Shown here: positions 38,964-41,917 of the stretch, in pieces
Numbering within the stretch: position 1 is the first letter of the stretch
How the letters are laid out: each line of letters opens with the position of its first letter
Translations under genes and position numbers: made by a program
Assembly: GCA_016787985.1 (NCBI GenBank)
Contig: JAEUTC010000199.1
Location: 1-41,917, forward strand
Length of the DNA: 41,917 bases
Direction: 5' to 3'
Source of the DNA: Flavobacteriales bacterium
GTDB lineage: Bacteria; Bacteroidota; Bacteroidia; Flavobacteriales_F; PHOS-HE28
Notes under the pieces: generated by a model
The model's database searches: none
What the model saw: only the letters and a program-made list of their open reading frames with translations
What the model was told of the DNA's origin: nothing

Positions 38964-40573
38964 AACGGAGCGGAAGTGGCACCGGCGCTGTCTGGCTCGT
39001 GCTCCTCGCAGTGGTCTTCGTGTCGTTCATCGTCTTCGCCATTCTTCTGGGGCCTGATCGCGCTGTTCGCATCGCGACCGCTTCTTTCCTCAGCACCACC
39101 GTGGATGGCCTCGCCGAGGATCCTGGTCCACATCGGCTGCGCTTGGTGGAGGTGAACATCGAGGAGTCCTACCTGGATAGCTTGAACAGCGACCTGCCTT
39201 GGAGCGGTGGGCGGAACATGCCGGCCACGCTGGTTGAACACGGCGTCCATCACCCGGTCAAGTTCAGGTACCGCGGCATCTATTCGGCATCACACTACCT
39301 CGGAGGGAAGAAGTCGTTCCGCCTTACGCTGAAGAAGAACAACCCCTTCGGACCGTACCGCAAGTTGAACTTCATCAACCCGAAGTCCTTCAACCTGCTC
39401 AACAACCACATGGGCCTTTGGATAGCCGGCCGCATGGGGGTGGCGGTGCCGTGGAACGAGATGGTCTTCGTGCGCTTGAACGGACGGGACTATGGCGTGA
39501 TGGAGATGTACGAGCAGCCCAATGGTTCGTTTGAGCGATATCGGAACCTGACCAAGAGCGATGTTCCGGTGTACAAGGGCGAATATCCAGCTGTTACCGC
39601 GCGTGAGATCCCGGAGAAACGGTCGTTGTGGCGGAAGGCGGAGTACTGGGAGTACGAGAGCAAGGCCGATAGCACAGTGGCGCGGGCACGGCTCGAAGCC
39701 TTGGTCGACATCATCGACGACAGCACCCTTACGTTGCCTTATCGACGTGATACCCTTGCGAAGTTGATCGATGTGGATGCTTATGCTCGATACCTGGCGG
39801 CCATGCTGGTGGTCAACACCAAACACATGGACCAGTTCCACAACCAATGGCTGGTCATGTCCGATCGCACCGGACTGTTCTATCCCATCTTCTGGGATGC
39901 CTTGCTGATGTTCCCGCCCGAAGGCGATCCGCTCTACTTCATCAACGATGCGCTCGCGCATTGGTTCCTGCGTATACCGGAATGGCGCCTTTTGCGCGAT
40001 CGTTACGCGTACCAAGCGCTGCAGGACCTCCACGTGGAGGGTGCTTTCATGCAGGAGTACGACCGTACCATCGAGCGGATAAAGCCATCGGTGCTTGCCG
40101 ACCGCAACAAGTATGGGCACGTGTCACTCTACCCGGCCGATGTACATCGCAATTCCGTGGTGCACGTGATCAGTTCGTTCGCCAACATGCGCTCCACGGT
40201 GAAGGAGCATTGGGACCGGACCTTGCGTCGCTTGTCGGATCGCGACGTTAAGGTCGAGCGTGGAGCTGCGCTTCGCCTTGCCAGCACCAACGAAGTGCCC
40301 GTGGAGTTGCGTTGGCGCAGTTTCGATGAACGCCCGCCCGTGGTGGTGGCAGGTGCCGACACGCTCGCGGCCACACGCGTGGATGGCTGGTGGTCGGTCA
40401 TCATCCACCGCACATTGACCTTGCCGGAAGGCAGCTGGGATCGCCCGTTCGCCAACTGGCAGCACTACCTCGTAAAGCCGATGGACCTTGCCGTGACCTT
40501 CCCGTCCGGCGTTCCATCCGGTCTTCGCATCACCAACGCCATCACCGATGAAGCGGTCGAGCAAGCCCCGTAA
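38960..40573 (+). CDS. CotH-family protein, membrane-anchored
   Basis: CotH proteins have a protein-kinase-like fold; spore CotH phosphorylates coat proteins. This 537-residue protein has a single N-terminal membrane anchor (VWLVLLAVVFVSFIVFAILL) and an extracytoplasmic domain with CotH motifs: VKFRYRGIYSASHYLGGKKS, FRLTLKKN, NYGVMEMYEQ-like YGVMEMYEQPNGSF (ATP-loop glutamate region), VVNTKHMDQFHNQWLV and YPIFWDALLMFP (FWD). The start at 38960 is fixed by the ATGA overlap. Substrate proteins are unknown; the next gene overlaps and encodes a related protein. Confidence 0.85.
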   Translation: MKRSGSGTGAVWLVLLAVVFVSFIVFAILLGPDRAVRIATASFLSTTVDGLAEDPGPHRLRLVEVNIEESYLDSLNSDLPWSGGRNMPATLVEHGVHHPVKFRYRGIYSASHYLGGKKSFRLTLKKNNPFGPYRKLNFINPKSFNLLNNHMGLWIAGRMGVAVPWNEMVFVRLNGRDYGVMEMYEQPNGSFERYRNLTKSDVPVYKGEYPAVTAREIPEKRSLWRKAEYWEYESKADSTVARARLEALVDIIDDSTLTLPYRRDTLAKLIDVDAYARYLAAMLVVNTKHMDQFHNQWLVMSDRTGLFYPIFWDALLMFPPEGDPLYFINDALAHWFLRIPEWRLLRDRYAYQALQDLHVEGAFMQEYDRTIERIKPSVLADRNKYGHVSLYPADVHRNSVVHVISSFANMRSTVKEHWDRTLRRLSDRDVKVERGAALRLASTNEVPVELRWRSFDERPPVVVAGADTLAATRVDGWWSVIIHRTLTLPEGSWDRPFANWQHYLVKPMDLAVTFPSGVPSGLRITNAITDEAVEQAP

Positions 40574-41917
40574 GGTGGGCGTGATGCCCTGGCTCATCGG
40601 CCTGTTGCTCGCGGGTGCGGGCCTGGTGGCGCTGTTCTCCCTCGGCCGCAGCGGATGGTTGAGGACCGTGACGGTTCTGCCAGTGAACGCATTGGAATGG
40701 TCGTGGTACGAGGGGTTGTTCGATCGCCGTCCGATCGGTGAGGACGGCACATCACTGCCTATTCTCCGCTTCGGCGGATCCAAGGAGGTGGACGGGTGCA
40801 TCGATGCACAGGAGGGTGGTGCCTGGCGTACGCGTTGGTTCGAAGCGGATGGCTACGGTGATTCCGTCGAGGTGCGGAACCGGCTGGTTAGAGCGGGCTT
40901 CGAGGTCCGCATGAAGCCCAGCGCGTTGTACAAGGAACAACATCGGATGGTACTGGTTCCGGCTTCGGAGGCCGCACTGCGCACCAAATACATCGAGGTC
41001 CTCGCGCAGGATATCGGGATAGCCACGGTATCCAATTCGCTGGTCAGGGTGCTGGCTTGTGGTCGCGAACTCGGGCTGTTCCTTCTCCAGGAGGGGGTGG
41101 ATGACCAGTGGTCGGCGAAGCGCGGTATGCGCGGTGTTTCACTGGTCCGTATGGGCATGGATCCTACACGCCCCGATGAGCAGTTCCCCGTGATCAAGGC
41201 CGATAGTTCGGAACGCGTTCAACTGCGCGGGATCATCGAACGCGCGCTCTCCGAAGCGGCTGCCGGGCGAACGGACATGCTCGCATCCTTGGTGGACGAG
41301 AAGGCTGCGGCAGCCTGGCTGCTTCTCGCATGGATCGACGGTCGCGACCTGCGCGTGGAACCGGTCCATTTCACCTATCAATGGTCGAATGCACGGTTCA
41401 GTCCCATCTATGAGCCACCACGCGCTGGGCTTTCCCACCACGCGGATGACGTTCCGTTGGCGGCCAACCTGCTCACGCCGTTGTTGCAGCGCCCGGACTT
41501 TCGCGCCCGCTTCGAACGCCTGCAAGTTGAGGTGGCGGCGAAATGGCCCGAGTTGGCCCAGCGCCATGCGTCCACGTTCACTTCATGGGCGGCCACGCTA
41601 AGGAGCACGACTGACGCTCCCATTTCCTTAGCGCATATCGCAAATAGCAATGCGGCCAGCCGACTTCAGCGATACGTGGTGACTGGTCCCGGGCATGCCA
41701 CCTTCGTGAACGGCATGGTGCTGCCGCCGGTCGCAGTGCGGACCGTTGAGGATACGATGGGGCTCGCCCAACTGGCGAAGCGCCATAAGCTGCTCCTACA
41801 AGGCGATTCCATCATCTTCCCACGGGGTAAGTACACGATCGATGAGGACCTCGTCTTCCCGGCAGGCCGCGCCGTGCTTATGCTGCAGGGCGCCCGCTTG
41901 TTCATGGGCAAGGGACG
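40548..41917 (+). CDS. CotH-like membrane protein with beta-helix region (3' truncated)
   Basis: An ATG at 40548, inside the end of the CotH gene (26-bp overlap), opens a frame that continues without stop to the window end (456 codons). It has a basic start (MKRSSKPRKVG), one membrane anchor (MPWLIGLLLAGAGLVALFSL), and a domain resembling a diverged CotH: VEVRNRLVRAGFEVRMKPSA, LGLFLLQEGVDDQW and ARFSPIYEPPRAG, where the usual FWD is missing. The last residues (YTIDEDLVFPAGRAVLMLQG) look like the first turns of a parallel beta-helix. Codon usage matches the upstream gene. Third gene of a tightly overlapping operon. Confidence 0.82.
   Translation, partial: MKRSSKPRKVGVMPWLIGLLLAGAGLVALFSLGRSGWLRTVTVLPVNALEWSWYEGLFDRRPIGEDGTSLPILRFGGSKEVDGCIDAQEGGAWRTRWFEADGYGDSVEVRNRLVRAGFEVRMKPSALYKEQHRMVLVPASEAALRTKYIEVLAQDIGIATVSNSLVRVLACGRELGLFLLQEGVDDQWSAKRGMRGVSLVRMGMDPTRPDEQFPVIKADSSERVQLRGIIERALSEAAAGRTDMLASLVDEKAAAAWLLLAWIDGRDLRVEPVHFTYQWSNARFSPIYEPPRAGLSHHADDVPLAANLLTPLLQRPDFRARFERLQVEVAAKWPELAQRHASTFTSWAATLRSTTDAPISLAHIANSNAASRLQRYVVTGPGHATFVNGMVLPPVAVRTVEDTMGLAQLAKRHKLLLQGDSIIFPRGKYTIDEDLVFPAGRAVLMLQGARLFMGKG

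Overview
The window looks like a chromosomal segment of a high-GC (roughly 60%) member of the Bacteroidota, most likely a Flavobacteriales-type lineage known mainly from environmental genomes. The evidence is several secreted proteins ending in a type IX secretion (T9SS) type A C-terminal domain, two DUF1800-DUF1501 pairs, a LuxR-type HTH tail typical of the phylum, a YtxJ protein, and recurrent NAnnTTTG boxes (Bacteroidota -7 consensus TAnnTTTG) just upstream of start codons. No prophage, transposase or CRISPR array was seen.

Layout. 1-10.3 kb: end of a LuxR-HTH protein, a T9SS delta-60-repeat protein, Dps, then a minus-strand run (parallel beta-helix protein, membrane-anchored amidase, two unknown secreted proteins) and an AraC-family regulator. 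10.3-14 kb: two small membrane proteins and a compact feoA-feoB-Cys-rich iron(II) uptake operon. 14-24 kb: two paralogous 2H phosphoesterases (one without its catalytic histidines), an S41 peptidase, an SRAP/HMCES protein, a 7TM class III adenylate cyclase, YtxJ, a four-helix-bundle protein and a PIF1-like helicase.

24.2-28.8 kb is the most unusual part and everything in it lies on the minus strand. In transcription order: about 1 kb of dense hairpins holding a tRNA-like RNA whose parts are in circularly permuted order (T arm, closed acceptor stem, D arm, anticodon arm); a slipin (SPFH/band-7) protein; tRNAs Arg(TCG), Gln(TTG), Glu(TTC), Asp(GTC), Lys(TTT, with a 20-nt palindrome in its T arm); a D-armless tRNA-like element; tRNA-His(GTG); and, only 20 nt further, the RNA ligase rtcB. 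The tRNAs present belong to the classes cut by known anticodon nucleases. I infer a tRNA-damage sensing or repair island in which RtcB reseals cleaved tRNAs and the odd tRNA-like RNAs act as bait, sensor or ligation substrate. The gene order and the RNA folds are read from the sequence; the function is inference.

28.8-36.4 kb: two paralogous DUF1800-DUF1501 operons flanking an opposite-strand gene with a cysteine cluster. 36.6-41.9 kb: exodeoxyribonuclease III, a DUF4260 protein, a class I glutamine amidotransferase (TrpG/PabA type), a membrane protein, a CotH-family protein, and a second CotH-like gene running off the end of the window.
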